DNA of 64,000 bases from Streptomyces sp. AC555_RSS877. Its GTDB lineage: Bacteria; Actinomycetota; Actinomycetes; Streptomycetales; Streptomycetaceae. Positions 1-8,469 of the stretch are shown here, piece after piece. A program made the position numbers and the translations under genes. The notes under the pieces were generated by a model, which was given only the letters and a program-made list of their open reading frames with translations, was not told the origin of the DNA and did not search any database. The stretch covers positions 124,001 to 188,000 of the forward strand of contig NZ_JAGMUK010000218.1 of assembly GCF_019049245.1 (NCBI RefSeq), read 5' to 3'. The stretch's first letter is position 1, and each line of letters opens with the position of its first letter.

Positions 1-79
1 CGGTCGTGCGAGGGCATGGCAATCAGGGCTCGAAGGCCCAGCCTGCCATCTCCCAGTACGTCCGCACGGCGCCTGCGGT

Positions 80-1720
80 TCAAGCGGACGGCCCCGGAAT
101 TGATCCTTCCGCCGATGTCGCCACCTCCCGGGCCCAGCGGTAGTCCGCCTTGCCGCTGGGTGACCGGCGGAGCGTCTGCGCGACCACCAGCCGGCGCGGG
201 ATCTTGTAACCGGCGAGCCGGGAACGGCAGTGCGCCTGGATCTCCTCCAGGGACGGCCGTACCGCCCCCTCTCGCACCTGCACCACGGCCGCCACATGGT
301 GGCCCCACGTCGCGTCCGGAACCCCGGCGACCAGCGCGTCGTAGACGTCCGGATGGGACTTGAGCGCCTGCTCGACCTCCTCCGGGTACACCTTCTCGCC
401 GCCCGTGTTGATGCACTGCGAGCCGCGTCCGAGGACGGTGACCACGCCCTCCTCGTCGACGGTGGCCATGTCGCCGAGCAGCACCCACCGCTCGCCGTCC
501 TTCTCGAAGAAGGTCTCGGCACTCTTGCGCGGGTCGTTGTAGTAGCCGATTGGCACGTGCCCGCACTGCGCGACCCGGCCCACCTCGCCGACGGCGACCG
601 GTTCGCGGGTGGCCGGATCCACCACCTGGGTACGGGAGTTGACGCGGACGCGGAAGCCGCGTTCGGGGCCGGAGTCCTCCGTCGCCGTGCCGTTGAAACC
701 GGACTCGGAGGAGCCGAAGTTGTTCAGCAGCATCACGTTCGGGACGAGCGCCTGGAACTGCCTGCGCACCGTGTCCGACATGATCGCCCCCGACGACGAC
801 ACGCTGAACATCGAGGACATGTCGATGCCCTTCATGGGGCCTTCGAGCGCGTCGATCAACGGTCGCAGCATCGCGTCGCCCACCAGCGACATGCTGGTGA
901 CCTTCTCCCTCTCGATCGTCCGCAGTACCTCCTGGGGGGCGAACTTGCGGTGCAGCACGACCCGTTGACCGAAGTTGAAGCCGATGAACGCCGTCAGGGT
1001 GGACGTGCCGTGCATCAGCGGGGGAGCGGGGAAGAAGGTGATCCCGGCGCCGCCGGCCGCGACCCGCTCGGCCAGCTCCTGCGGCTTCTTCACCGGCTCG
1101 CCGGTCGGCGCGCCGCCCCCGAGCCCCGAGAAGAACAGGTCCTCCTGGCGCCACATCACGCCCTTGGGCATGCCGGTGGTGCCACCGGTGTAGATGATGA
1201 ACTGGTCGTCGCCCGAGCGGGTGGGGAATCCGCGCTCCGGGGAGCCGGAGGCCTCCGCCCTCGCGAAATCCACGGCAGCCACCTCGGCTGCCCCCGGTGC
1301 CGGCGTCCCGACCCGCACCATATGCCGCAGCGCGTCCGTGTGCGGCAGCGCCGCCGCGACCCGGTCGGTGAACTCCGCGTCGAAGACCAGGCCCACCAGG
1401 TCGGCGTCCCGGTACAGGTAGACCAGCTCGTCCTCCACGTAACGGTAGTTGACGTTGACCGGGACGATCCGCGCCTTCAGGCAGCCGAGCACGGCCTGGA
1501 GGTACTCGACGCCGTTGTAGAGGTGCAGGCCCACGTGCTCGCCGGGCCGTACCCCGCTGTCGGCCAGGTGGTGGCCGATCCGGTTGGCGGCGGCGTCCAG
1601 TTCCGCGTACGTCAGCCGGCGCTCCGCGCCCGTACCGGGGTGGTCGATGTACACGAGCGCCTCGCGGTCCGGGACCACGTCGACGACCGACTCGAACAGG
1701 TCGGCAAGGTTGTACTCCAC
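80..1720 (-). CDS. AMP-forming acyl-CoA synthetase (FadD-like)
   Basis: Member of the ANL superfamily, expected to activate a carboxylic acid with ATP to an acyl-adenylate and then to the CoA thioester in the cytoplasm. The GTG start at 1720 follows AGGAGGAGCG, an excellent ribosome binding site. The P-loop YTGGTTGMPKG begins near residue 177, the hinge region reads LLGDMATVDEEG, and the C-terminal lysine motif SGKADY lies about 25 residues from the end. The length of 546 aa is normal for the family. It is divergent from the crotonase/thiolase-like operon starting at 1900 and shares an intergenic inverted repeat with it, so it probably makes the CoA ester consumed there. The acyl substrate cannot be read from sequence; fatty, aromatic or sterol-side-chain acids are all possible. 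Confidence 0.9.
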   Translation of the reverse strand: MEYNLADLFESVVDVVPDREALVYIDHPGTGAERRLTYAELDAAANRIGHHLADSGVRPGEHVGLHLYNGVEYLQAVLGCLKARIVPVNVNYRYVEDELVYLYRDADLVGLVFDAEFTDRVAAALPHTDALRHMVRVGTPAPGAAEVAAVDFARAEASGSPERGFPTRSGDDQFIIYTGGTTGMPKGVMWRQEDLFFSGLGGGAPTGEPVKKPQELAERVAAGGAGITFFPAPPLMHGTSTLTAFIGFNFGQRVVLHRKFAPQEVLRTIEREKVTSMSLVGDAMLRPLIDALEGPMKGIDMSSMFSVSSSGAIMSDTVRRQFQALVPNVMLLNNFGSSESGFNGTATEDSGPERGFRVRVNSRTQVVDPATREPVAVGEVGRVAQCGHVPIGYYNDPRKSAETFFEKDGERWVLLGDMATVDEEGVVTVLGRGSQCINTGGEKVYPEEVEQALKSHPDVYDALVAGVPDATWGHHVAAVVQVREGAVRPSLEEIQAHCRSRLAGYKIPRRLVVAQTLRRSPSGKADYRWAREVATSAEGSIPGPSA

Positions 1721-1817
1721 CGCTCCTCCTGACCTCGGACGGGCCCTGGCCCTTCGACGGTTCGCCGGTCATCTGAGCAAAGGGCGCCGCAACTGTGAAG
1801 AGTCCGCGTCGAATAAA

Positions 1818-1834
1818 TCTGACTGTGTGTCAGA
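1818..1834. promoter_or_regulatory. 17-nt perfect inverted repeat, probable operator
   Basis: TCTGAC-N5-GTCAGA lies between the divergent acyl-CoA synthetase and crotonase genes, about 65 bases upstream of the crotonase start. The arms match perfectly. Palindromes of this size and position are typical TetR-family operators controlling fatty-acid or CoA-ester catabolism, but no regulator gene is adjacent, so the cognate protein is unknown. Confidence 0.6.
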
Positions 1835-1899
1835 AAACCCTTGAAGTGCCCAGGCGCCTCCTGCAACCTGTTCTCGTTCTTTCAGAGGGGAGATGGGCA

Positions 1900-2700
1900 A
1901 TGGGTGGGACGGAACACCTCACCGTGCGGCGCCACGGCGCCACACTGGTGCTCACGCTCAACAGGCCCGACGCCAAAAACGCGCTCTCGCTGTCCATGCT
2001 CGTCGGCCTGTACGACGGCTGGACCGAGGCCGACGAGGACGACGAGGTGCGCTCGATCGTGCTGACCGGCGCGGGCGGCGCGTTCTGCGCCGGCATGGAC
2101 CTCAAGGCCCTCGCGGGGCAGGGCATGGAGGGCGAGCAGCACCGGGACCGCCTCAAGGCCGACCCGGACCTGCACTGGAAGGCGATGCTGCGCCACCACC
2201 GCCCCCGCAAGCCGGTGATCGCCGCCGTCGAGGGGTACTGCGTCGCCGGCGGCACCGAGATCCTCCAGGGCACCGACATCCGGATCGCGGGCGAGTCGGC
2301 GACCTTCGGGCTGTTCGAGGTCAAACGCGGGCTCTTCCCGATCGGCGGTTCCACCGTCCGGCTGCAACGCCAGATCCCGCGCACCCACGCCCTGGAGATG
2401 CTGCTCACCGGCCGCCCCTACACCGCCCGCGAGGCCGCCGGCATCGGTCTGATCGGCCATGTCGTCCCCGACGGCACGGCACTCGACAAGGCCCTGGAGA
2501 TCGCCGAACAGATCAACGCCTGCGGTCCGCTCGCCGTCGAGGCCGTCAAGGCATCCGTGTACGAGACCGCCGAGATGACCGAGACCGACGGACTCGCCGC
2601 CGAACTCGAACGCGGCTGGCCCGTCTTCGACACGGCCGACGCCAAGGAGGGCGCCCGCGCCTTCGCGGAGAAACGACCGCCCGACTACAAGCGCGCCTGA
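1900..2700 (+). CDS. Crotonase-family enoyl-CoA hydratase/isomerase
   Basis: Crotonase-fold enzyme of 266 aa, expected to hydrate or isomerise an unsaturated acyl-CoA. The oxyanion-hole segment GAGGAFCAGMDLKAL is near residue 55, and the second active-site segment includes GGTEIL and FGLFEVKRGLFP, which place glutamates where hydratases carry their two catalytic acids. I chose the ATG at 1900 because AGAGGGG precedes it by about nine bases; an in-frame start at 1795 would run through the operator region. It is first of four genes on this strand (crotonase, DUF35 protein, two thiolase-like proteins), consistent with beta-oxidation-like chain shortening. Substrate unknown. Confidence 0.88.
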   Translation: MGGTEHLTVRRHGATLVLTLNRPDAKNALSLSMLVGLYDGWTEADEDDEVRSIVLTGAGGAFCAGMDLKALAGQGMEGEQHRDRLKADPDLHWKAMLRHHRPRKPVIAAVEGYCVAGGTEILQGTDIRIAGESATFGLFEVKRGLFPIGGSTVRLQRQIPRTHALEMLLTGRPYTAREAAGIGLIGHVVPDGTALDKALEIAEQINACGPLAVEAVKASVYETAEMTETDGLAAELERGWPVFDTADAKEGARAFAEKRPPDYKRA

Positions 2701-2747
2701 CCTCGCGTACCAGCGCGTCCGCCCTCCCGCAGAAGGAGACACCCGGG

Positions 2748-3689
2748 ATGCCCGAAGTCCTCAAAGCGCCGCTCGTCGTCGAGTTCCCCTTCACCCGCTC
2801 CCTGGGCCCCGTCCAGAGCGCCTTCCTCACCGGCCTGCGCGAACGCGTCGTCCTCGGGGTGAAGACCGCCGACGGCCGCGTTCTCGTTCCGCCCGTCGAG
2901 TACGACCCGGTCACCGCCGCGGAGATACGTGACCTCGTAGAGGTGGCCCCCACCGGCACGGTCACCACCTGGGCCTGGAACCACGCCCCCCGCCGCGGCC
3001 AGCCCCTGACCACTCCCTTCGCCTGGGCCCTGATCCGCCTCGACGGCGCCGACACCGCCCTCCTGCACGCCCTCGACGCCCCGGGCCCCGACGCCGTCCA
3101 CACCGGCATGCGCGTCCGCGTCCGCTGGGCCGGCGAACGCGTGGGCGCCATCACGGACATCGCCTGCTTCGAGCCGTACGACGGCGACCGCGCCGGGCCG
3201 GCGGGCCACACCGGGGAGTTCGAGGATCCGGTCACCGGCATCGTCGCCCCGGCCCGCCTCGACTACACCTACTCGCCCGGCCGCGCCCAGTCCGCGTACC
3301 TCCACGCCCTCGCCGAACAGCGGGTCGTCGGCGAGCGCTGCCCGTCGTGCCGCAAGGTGTACGTCCCGCCGAGGGGCGCGTGCCCCACCTGTGGCGTGGC
3401 CACATCGGAACAGGTCGAGGTGGGTCCGCGCGGCACGGTCACCACCTTCTGCATCGTCAACATCAAGGCGAAGAACCTCGACATCGAGGTCCCGTACGTC
3501 TACGCGCACATCGCCCTCGACGGCGCCGACCTCGCCCTGCACGGCCGCATCGCGGGCATCCCCTACGACCGGGTGCGCATGGGCCTGCGCGTCGAACCCG
3601 TGTGGCCGGCAGGCGGCGGACACCCCGACCACTACCGGCCGACCGGGGAGCCCGACGCGGACTACGAGACGTACAAGGAGTTGGTGTAG
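2748..3689 (+). CDS. Tandem OB-fold (DUF35) protein with one zinc ribbon
   Basis: A 313-aa protein made of two DUF35-type units. The second half (from about residue 180) carries an intact rubredoxin-like zinc ribbon, CPSCRKVYVPPRGACPTCG, followed by an OB fold. The first half has the same layout (LTGLRERVVLGVKTADGRVLVPPVEYDP) but has lost all four cysteines. DUF35 proteins pair with thiolase-fold partners, for example ChsH2 with Ltp2 in sterol side-chain retro-aldol cleavage, where they bind acyl-CoA. Start ATG 2748 follows AGAAGGAG. The stop abuts the ATG of the next thiolase-like gene, which supports a physical complex with the two downstream proteins. The actual reaction is inferred, not shown. 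Confidence 0.85.
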   Translation: MPEVLKAPLVVEFPFTRSLGPVQSAFLTGLRERVVLGVKTADGRVLVPPVEYDPVTAAEIRDLVEVAPTGTVTTWAWNHAPRRGQPLTTPFAWALIRLDGADTALLHALDAPGPDAVHTGMRVRVRWAGERVGAITDIACFEPYDGDRAGPAGHTGEFEDPVTGIVAPARLDYTYSPGRAQSAYLHALAEQRVVGERCPSCRKVYVPPRGACPTCGVATSEQVEVGPRGTVTTFCIVNIKAKNLDIEVPYVYAHIALDGADLALHGRIAGIPYDRVRMGLRVEPVWPAGGGHPDHYRPTGEPDADYETYKELV

Positions 3690-4721
3690 ATGCCGCCCCT
3701 CAGGGAGGTCGCCGTCGTCGCCTTCGCGCACACCGGCCACCTGCGCAGCGCCGACGAGCTCTCCGAAGTGGAGATGCTCATGCCCGTCCTGCACGACGTG
3801 CTCGACCAGACCGGCCTGAAGACCGCGGACATCGACTTCACCTGTTCCGGCTCCTGCGACTACCTCGCCGGCCGGGCCTTCTCCTTCACGCTCGCCCTCG
3901 ACGGGGTGGGCGCCTGGCCGCCGATCTCCGAGTCCCACGTCGAGATGGACGGCGCGTGGGCGCTGTACGAGGCGTGGACCAAGCTGCTGACCGGCGACGC
4001 CGACACCGCACTCGTGTACTCCTACGGCAAGTCCTCACCCGGGTCAGTCCGCGACGTCCTGACCCGCCAGCTCGACCCCTACTACGTGGCACCCCTGTGG
4101 CCCGACTCCGTCGCCCTCGCCGCCCTCCAGGCACAGGCACTCATCGACGCGGGCGAGACCGACGAGCCCGCGCTCGCCGCCGTGGCGGACCGCAGCCGCA
4201 ACGCCCCGCCCGGCACGGCCTCGCGGCGGGACTACGTCGTCCGGCCCCTGCGCACCGGCGACTGCCCGCCCGTCGGCGACGGGGCCGCGGCCGTCGTCCT
4301 CGCGGCGGGGGACCGGGCCCGGGAACTGTGCGCCCGGCCCGCCTGGATCCGCGGCATCGACCACCGCATCGAGGCACACGGCCTCGGCGTCCGCGACCTG
4401 ACCGACTCGCCCTCCACCCGGCTGGCCGCCGAGAAGGCAGGCGCCTTCGAACGGCCCGTCGACACCGCCGAGTTGCACGCACCCTTCAGCTCGCAGGAGG
4501 TCGTCCTGCGCAAGGCGCTCGGGCTGGACGACGAGGTGAGGATCAACCCCTCCGGCGGCGCGCTCGCCGCCAACCCGGTCATGGCCGCCGGGCTCATCCG
4601 CATCGGCGAGGCCGCCGCCCGCATCCACCGCGGCGCGTCCGACCGGGTCCTCGCCCACGCCACCTCCGGCCCCTGCCTCCAACAGAACCTGGTCGCCGTA
4701 CTCGAAGGGGATCCGCGATGA
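3690..4721 (+). CDS. Thiolase-fold protein lacking catalytic Cys/His (Ltp-like)
   Basis: A 343-aa member of the thiolase / lipid-transfer-protein family (SCP-x-like). The expected nucleophilic cysteine region reads ISESHVEMDGAWALYEA, with no Cys in the usual place. The C-terminal active-site block reads NPSGGALAANPVMAAG, where true thiolases have a GHP-type motif with a catalytic His. This pattern resembles Ltp2-type partners of DUF35 proteins, which cleave aldol adducts rather than beta-ketoacyl-CoAs. The ATG follows the previous stop with no gap, and the end overlaps the next gene by four bases (ATGA), so the three products are probably translated together and may form one complex. Confidence 0.82.
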   Translation: MPPLREVAVVAFAHTGHLRSADELSEVEMLMPVLHDVLDQTGLKTADIDFTCSGSCDYLAGRAFSFTLALDGVGAWPPISESHVEMDGAWALYEAWTKLLTGDADTALVYSYGKSSPGSVRDVLTRQLDPYYVAPLWPDSVALAALQAQALIDAGETDEPALAAVADRSRNAPPGTASRRDYVVRPLRTGDCPPVGDGAAAVVLAAGDRARELCARPAWIRGIDHRIEAHGLGVRDLTDSPSTRLAAEKAGAFERPVDTAELHAPFSSQEVVLRKALGLDDEVRINPSGGALAANPVMAAGLIRIGEAAARIHRGASDRVLAHATSGPCLQQNLVAVLEGDPR

Positions 4722-5884
4722 GCAAGGAGCCCGTGGCCGTCGTAGGCGTCGGCCAGACCAAGCACGTGGCGGCACGCCGGGACGTGTCCATCGCCGGGCT
4801 CGTGCGGGAGGCAGCCCGCAAGGCCCTGGACGACGCCGAGCTGGACTGGGCGGACATCGACGCCGTCGTCATCGGCAAGGCGCCCGACTTCTTCGAGGGC
4901 GTGATGATGCCGGAGCTGTACCTCGCCGACGCGCTGGGTGCCGTGGGCAAGCCCATGCTGCGGGTGCACACTGCGGGCTCGGTCGGCGGGTCGACGGCGC
5001 TCGTCGCCGCGAACCTGGTCGCCGCCCGGGTCCACGCCACCGTGCTCACCCTCGCCTTCGAAAAGCAGTCCGAGTCCAACGCCATGTGGGGGCTGTCCCT
5101 GCCCATCCCCTTCCAGCAGCCGCTGCTGGCCGGGGCCGGCGGGTTCTTCGCCCCGCACGTACGCGCGTACATGCGACGCAGCGGCGCGCCCGACACGGTC
5201 GGCTCCCTCGTCGCGTACAAGAACCGGCGCAACGCGCTGAAGAACCCGTACGCGCACCTGCACGAGCACGACATCACCCTGGAGAAGGTCCAGGCCGCGC
5301 CCATGCTCTGGGACCCGATCCGCTACTCGGAGACCTGCCCCTCCTCCGACGGCGCCTGCGCCATGGTCCTCACCGACCGCGCGGGAGCCGCCCGCTCGCC
5401 CAGGCCGCCCGCCTGGATGCACGGCGGCGCGATGCGGAGCGAACCCACCCTCTTCGCCGGCAAGGACTTCGTCTCGCCGCAGGCCGGCAAGGACTGCGCG
5501 GCCGACGTGTACCGGCAGGCCGGGATCACCGACCCGCGCCGGGAGATCGACGCCGTAGAGATGTACGTGCCGTTCTCCTGGTACGAGCCCATGTGGCTGG
5601 AGAACCTCGGCTTCGCCGACGAGGGCGAGGGCTGGAAGCTCACCGAGTCGGGGGTCACCGAACTGGACGGGGACCTGCCCGTCGACATGTCCGGCGGCGT
5701 CCTGTCGACCAATCCCATCGGCGCCTCCGGCATGATCCGCTTCGCGGAGGCCGCGCTCCAGGTCCGCGGGCTGGCCGGGGAACACCAGGTGGAGGGCGCG
5801 CGGCGGGTGCTCGGGCACGCCTACGGGGGCGGATCACAGTTCTTCTCCATGTGGCTCGTGGGGTCCGAGCCGCCCGCCTCCTGA
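4718..5884 (+). CDS. Thiolase-fold protein lacking catalytic Cys/His (second paralogue)
   Basis: A 388-aa thiolase-superfamily protein related to the preceding one. It begins MSKEPVAVVGVGQTKHVAAR, typical of SCP-x/Ltp proteins. The nucleophile loop reads VHTAGSVGGSTAL with no cysteine, and the C-terminal block reads STNPIGASGMIRF, with Asn where the GHP histidine normally sits. It is therefore unlikely to be a classical degradative thiolase; it may be the partner subunit or aldolase of the DUF35 complex. The ATG at 4718 overlaps the previous stop by four bases. It closes the four-gene unit. A thiolase using alternative residues cannot be excluded. Confidence 0.82.
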   Translation: MSKEPVAVVGVGQTKHVAARRDVSIAGLVREAARKALDDAELDWADIDAVVIGKAPDFFEGVMMPELYLADALGAVGKPMLRVHTAGSVGGSTALVAANLVAARVHATVLTLAFEKQSESNAMWGLSLPIPFQQPLLAGAGGFFAPHVRAYMRRSGAPDTVGSLVAYKNRRNALKNPYAHLHEHDITLEKVQAAPMLWDPIRYSETCPSSDGACAMVLTDRAGAARSPRPPAWMHGGAMRSEPTLFAGKDFVSPQAGKDCAADVYRQAGITDPRREIDAVEMYVPFSWYEPMWLENLGFADEGEGWKLTESGVTELDGDLPVDMSGGVLSTNPIGASGMIRFAEAALQVRGLAGEHQVEGARRVLGHAYGGGSQFFSMWLVGSEPPAS

Positions 5885-5967
5885 AAGGTCCCCCTCACGT
5901 GGCCTGTCGGCGTCCGGGACCGATCGCTAGGCTGGCCGCGGACGACGCAATCGGGAGGAGCACGGAC

Positions 5968-6210
5968 GTGGCCGAGACCACCATCCAGCAGCAGCCGCTC
6001 ATGGGCTGGGACAAGCCCGAGCTGGACCTCAGCACCGCCGACTGGCACTCCAGCAGCCGCGGCCTGGGGGATGTCCAGATCGCCTTTGTCGAGGGATTCA
6101 TCGCGATGCGCAACAGCGGCCGGCCCGATAGCCCTTCCCTCATCTTCACGCCCGCGGAGTGGGGCGCGTTCGTGTCGGGCGCGAGGGAAGGGGAGTTCGA
6201 CCTGACCTGA
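5968..6210 (+). CDS. DUF397 small protein
   Basis: An 80-aa protein with the DUF397 signature: a Trp-Ser-Ser segment (ADWHSSSRG) followed by the C-terminal LIFTPAEWGAFVSGAREGEFDL. DUF397 proteins are abundant in Streptomyces and usually sit next to an XRE-type regulator, for example the BldB/WhiJ-like systems, acting as small partners of it. Here the GTG start at 5968 is preceded by GGGAGGAG. No helix-turn-helix partner is adjacent; the closest genes are a thiolase-like gene upstream and a universal stress protein downstream. Its function is therefore open. Confidence 0.85.
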   Translation: MAETTIQQQPLMGWDKPELDLSTADWHSSSRGLGDVQIAFVEGFIAMRNSGRPDSPSLIFTPAEWGAFVSGAREGEFDLT

Positions 6211-6350
6211 GCCGACGGGCCGGCGGGCCGATCCGGCGGTGTTCCTACCGTTTTTCCGGACACGCGACCTCCAGCGCTCTCCTGACGCCGACGCCTGAGC
6301 AAGGCTGACCGGCAGGAAACGGAAGGTCGTACTCCGGAGGTGAGGAACGC

Positions 6351-7253
6351 ATGGGCACTCTGCCGGTGGTCGCGGCGGTCGACGGTTCGGACGACGGTCT
6401 GCGCGCCCTGGACTTCGCCCTCGACGCCGCCCGCCGGCGCGAGGCACCGCTGCGGGTGGCCCATGTGCGGCAGTACGCCGCCTGGGCCCAGCCCGAGGTC
6501 CTGGCCGCCGGACCGCCCGACCCGGACGACGACCCGGTGCTCGACCAGGTGCGCGGCCATCTGGCGGGCCGGGAGGGCCTGCCGCAGGTCGAGTACCTCG
6601 TACTGGAGGGCGCCCCGGCCGCGCTCTTGCCCGAACTCGGCTCCACCGCGCAGCTGTTGGTTCTCGGCTCGCGGGGCCGCGGCGGCTTCGCCAGTCTGCT
6701 GCTCGGCTCCAACGGCATGGCCGCCGCCCGCGACGCCGAGTGCCCTGTCGTCGTGGTGCCCCGACCCGGGCGAGAGGTGCACGGCGAGGCACCGGCCGCG
6801 CCGGGCCCCCGTGTGGTCGTCGGCCTCCAGGTGGACAGCCCCGACGAGGCCACGCTCGCCTTCGCCTTCACCGAGGCCGCTCTGCGCGGCGCACGCCTCC
6901 AGGTCGTCGCCGCCTTCGCGTGGCCGATCCAGGACTGGGCGGTCCCCGGCGAACTCGCCCCGGTGATGATCGACCAGGGCGCCGTCGAGAACGAGACCCG
7001 CGTCCTCGCCGAGGGCTTCCTCGCCCCGCACAGCGCCCGCCATCCCGGCGTCCGGGCCGAGCCGTACGTGGCACCGGGCGACGCGGCCGGTCACCTCGTC
7101 GCCGCCTCGAAGGACGCCGACCTGGTCGTCGTCGGCCGCCACCGACGCCGTCTGCTGGCACCCGCCCGCATGATGGGCTCCGTCACCCACGCCGTCCTGC
7201 TGCACGCGGCAAGCCCGGTCGCGGTGGTGCCGCCGGCACCGCCGGAGGACTGA
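6351..7253 (+). CDS. Tandem universal stress protein (UspA family)
   Basis: A 300-aa protein with two Usp domains (about residues 5-140 and 155-295). The first ends with the ATP-binding pattern LGSRGRGGFASLLLGSNG and then CPVVVVP. The second carries VGRHRRRLLAPARMMGSV and SPVAVVP, a degenerate version of the Gly-rich motif, so nucleotide binding may be limited to the first domain. Usp proteins act in the cytoplasm in stress and dormancy responses. The ATG follows GGAGGTGAGG, a strong ribosome binding site. It appears monocistronic; a CGNR-type regulator gene starts about 60 bases downstream behind its own operator-like palindrome. Confidence 0.92.
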   Translation: MGTLPVVAAVDGSDDGLRALDFALDAARRREAPLRVAHVRQYAAWAQPEVLAAGPPDPDDDPVLDQVRGHLAGREGLPQVEYLVLEGAPAALLPELGSTAQLLVLGSRGRGGFASLLLGSNGMAAARDAECPVVVVPRPGREVHGEAPAAPGPRVVVGLQVDSPDEATLAFAFTEAALRGARLQVVAAFAWPIQDWAVPGELAPVMIDQGAVENETRVLAEGFLAPHSARHPGVRAEPYVAPGDAAGHLVAASKDADLVVVGRHRRRLLAPARMMGSVTHAVLLHAASPVAVVPPAPPED

Positions 7254-7277
7254 GACACCCCTCAGCCACCGCCCTCG

Positions 7278-7308
7278 GCTAATGGATGCGGCCGCACCTA
7301 TCATTAGC
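7278..7308. promoter_or_regulatory. Nested palindrome overlapping a leaderless promoter
   Basis: GCTAATG (7278-7284) and CATTAGC (7302-7308) form perfect 7-bp outer arms, with TGCGGCCGCA, itself a perfect palindrome, between them. The right arm overlaps TATCAT (7299-7304), a plausible -10 box whose start site would fall at or near the ATG at 7312. This is a good candidate autoregulatory operator for the CGNR protein. Confidence 0.5.
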
Positions 7309-7311
7309 TCC

Positions 7312-7989
7312 ATGCAGGCCACGCTCAGCAGGGACGCCCGCCTCGCCCTCGACCTCGCCCTGACCGTCCGGCACGACGGACACGGGCAGGTCGCCGACGA
7401 CCTCACCGACCCCGCAGGGCTCACCGCCTGGGTTCGCGCCCGCCCCGACGCCCTGCCGGAGGCCGCCGCCTTCGTCGCCGACGAGGCCGTGCTCGCCGCC
7501 GTCCGTGACCTGCGTGCCGCCGTCCGTGCCCTGTTCGCCCGAGCCGTGCGCCCCGCCGAACCGAGCGCCGCCGACCCGGCCCGCCTCCTGCCCTTGCCCG
7601 AGGCCGTGCGGCGGCTCAACGAGGCCGCCGCACGCACGCCCACCGTCCCCGTACTGCACTGGGCCGAGGACGCCGAACCCGTCGTACGGCACGAGGCCGC
7701 CCAGGGTGGCGGCGAACTCACCGCGGCGCTCGCGCACGCCGCGATCGCCTTTCTCGACGGTCCCGAGCGAGTGCGGCTGCGGGCCTGCCACGCGCCGCGC
7801 TGTGCGCGGTACTTCCTCAAGGAGCACCCGCGTCAGGAGTGGTGCAGGCCGTCCTGCGGCAATCGCGCCCGCGTCGCGCGGCATCACGAACGGCACCGCG
7901 ACCGCGCCCAGCGGAGAAGAGCCGCCCGCACGCCACGCGAGGGGTCCGGGCACGTACCATTGCGGCATGTCGTTCCTCCGCCGCCGTAG
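7312..7989 (+). CDS. ABATE/CGNR zinc-finger protein, putative stress regulator
   Basis: A 225-aa protein with an N-terminal ABATE-like domain (DARLALDLALTVRHDG, first 150 residues) and a C-terminal CGNR zinc finger whose ligands are in the pattern CHAPRCARYF then WCRPSCGNR, followed by basic residues. The family is regarded as DNA-binding stress-linked transcriptional regulators. I favour ATG 7312 over 7282 because a -10-like TATCAT lies seven bases before it, implying a leaderless transcript, and because 7282 would fall inside the operator palindrome. The stop overlaps the start of the next gene by 23 bases in another frame. Confidence 0.82.
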   Translation: MQATLSRDARLALDLALTVRHDGHGQVADDLTDPAGLTAWVRARPDALPEAAAFVADEAVLAAVRDLRAAVRALFARAVRPAEPSAADPARLLPLPEAVRRLNEAAARTPTVPVLHWAEDAEPVVRHEAAQGGGELTAALAHAAIAFLDGPERVRLRACHAPRCARYFLKEHPRQEWCRPSCGNRARVARHHERHRDRAQRRRAARTPREGSGHVPLRHVVPPPP

Positions 7990-8464
7990 CGCCACGCCCG
8001 CCGGGCCCGACTTCGACGTACTGGCCATGGACCCGGGCGACTGGCCCGGCAATCTGGGCGCCGGTCTGCTGCCCGCGCCCGACGGCAGCTGCCAGGGCGT
8101 CTACCTTCGCTACGACCTCTTCGGCGGCCGCGGCCCCGCGATGATCATCGGCAATCTGCCGGAGGGCTCCCCGGCCCGCGACGTCACCGAGGACGAGATC
8201 CCCTTCGAGGTCGGCCAGCTGCTGCTGGCGCTGGAGAACGACGAGGAGGTGACCGTCGTCGGCTCCGAGGACATGCCGGTGATGCAGGGCGACAACCTCC
8301 TGATCGTGCGCCGCCTCAAGCTGTCGGAGAGCCGGATCTCCTGCGTGCAGTTCGACCGCAGCGACAACGTCCTGGTGACCATCGCCGCCTGGGACCGCCC
8401 CATCACCGACGACCTGTACGCCCTGCTGAAGCCGCTCCCCGCGGAGCTTTTCCAGCAGGACTGA
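7967..8464 (+). CDS. Conserved hypothetical protein
   Basis: A 165-aa acidic, soluble protein without signal peptide or membrane segments. I do not recognise a named domain. It begins MSFLRRRSATPAGPDFDVLAM and contains a compact alpha/beta-looking body with conserved-looking IPFEVGQLLLALENDEEVTVVG and a C-terminal DDLYALLKPLPAELFQQD. There is no ribosome binding site, but TACCAT lies six bases before the ATG at 7967, suggesting a leaderless transcript starting inside the end of the CGNR gene. It ends five bases from the convergent amidase gene. Function unknown. Confidence 0.75.
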   Translation: MSFLRRRSATPAGPDFDVLAMDPGDWPGNLGAGLLPAPDGSCQGVYLRYDLFGGRGPAMIIGNLPEGSPARDVTEDEIPFEVGQLLLALENDEEVTVVGSEDMPVMQGDNLLIVRRLKLSESRISCVQFDRSDNVLVTIAAWDRPITDDLYALLKPLPAELFQQD

Positions 8465-8469
8465 GGCGA

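Noticed and set aside
1..79. Gene at the left edge
   Set aside because: No frame with recognisable protein features; it is the 3' flank of the acyl-CoA synthetase gene.
230..1732. Long plus-strand frame opposite the acyl-CoA synthetase
   Set aside because: A high-GC antisense shadow. Its translation is His/Val/Arg rich without motifs, while the minus strand has clear ANL motifs.
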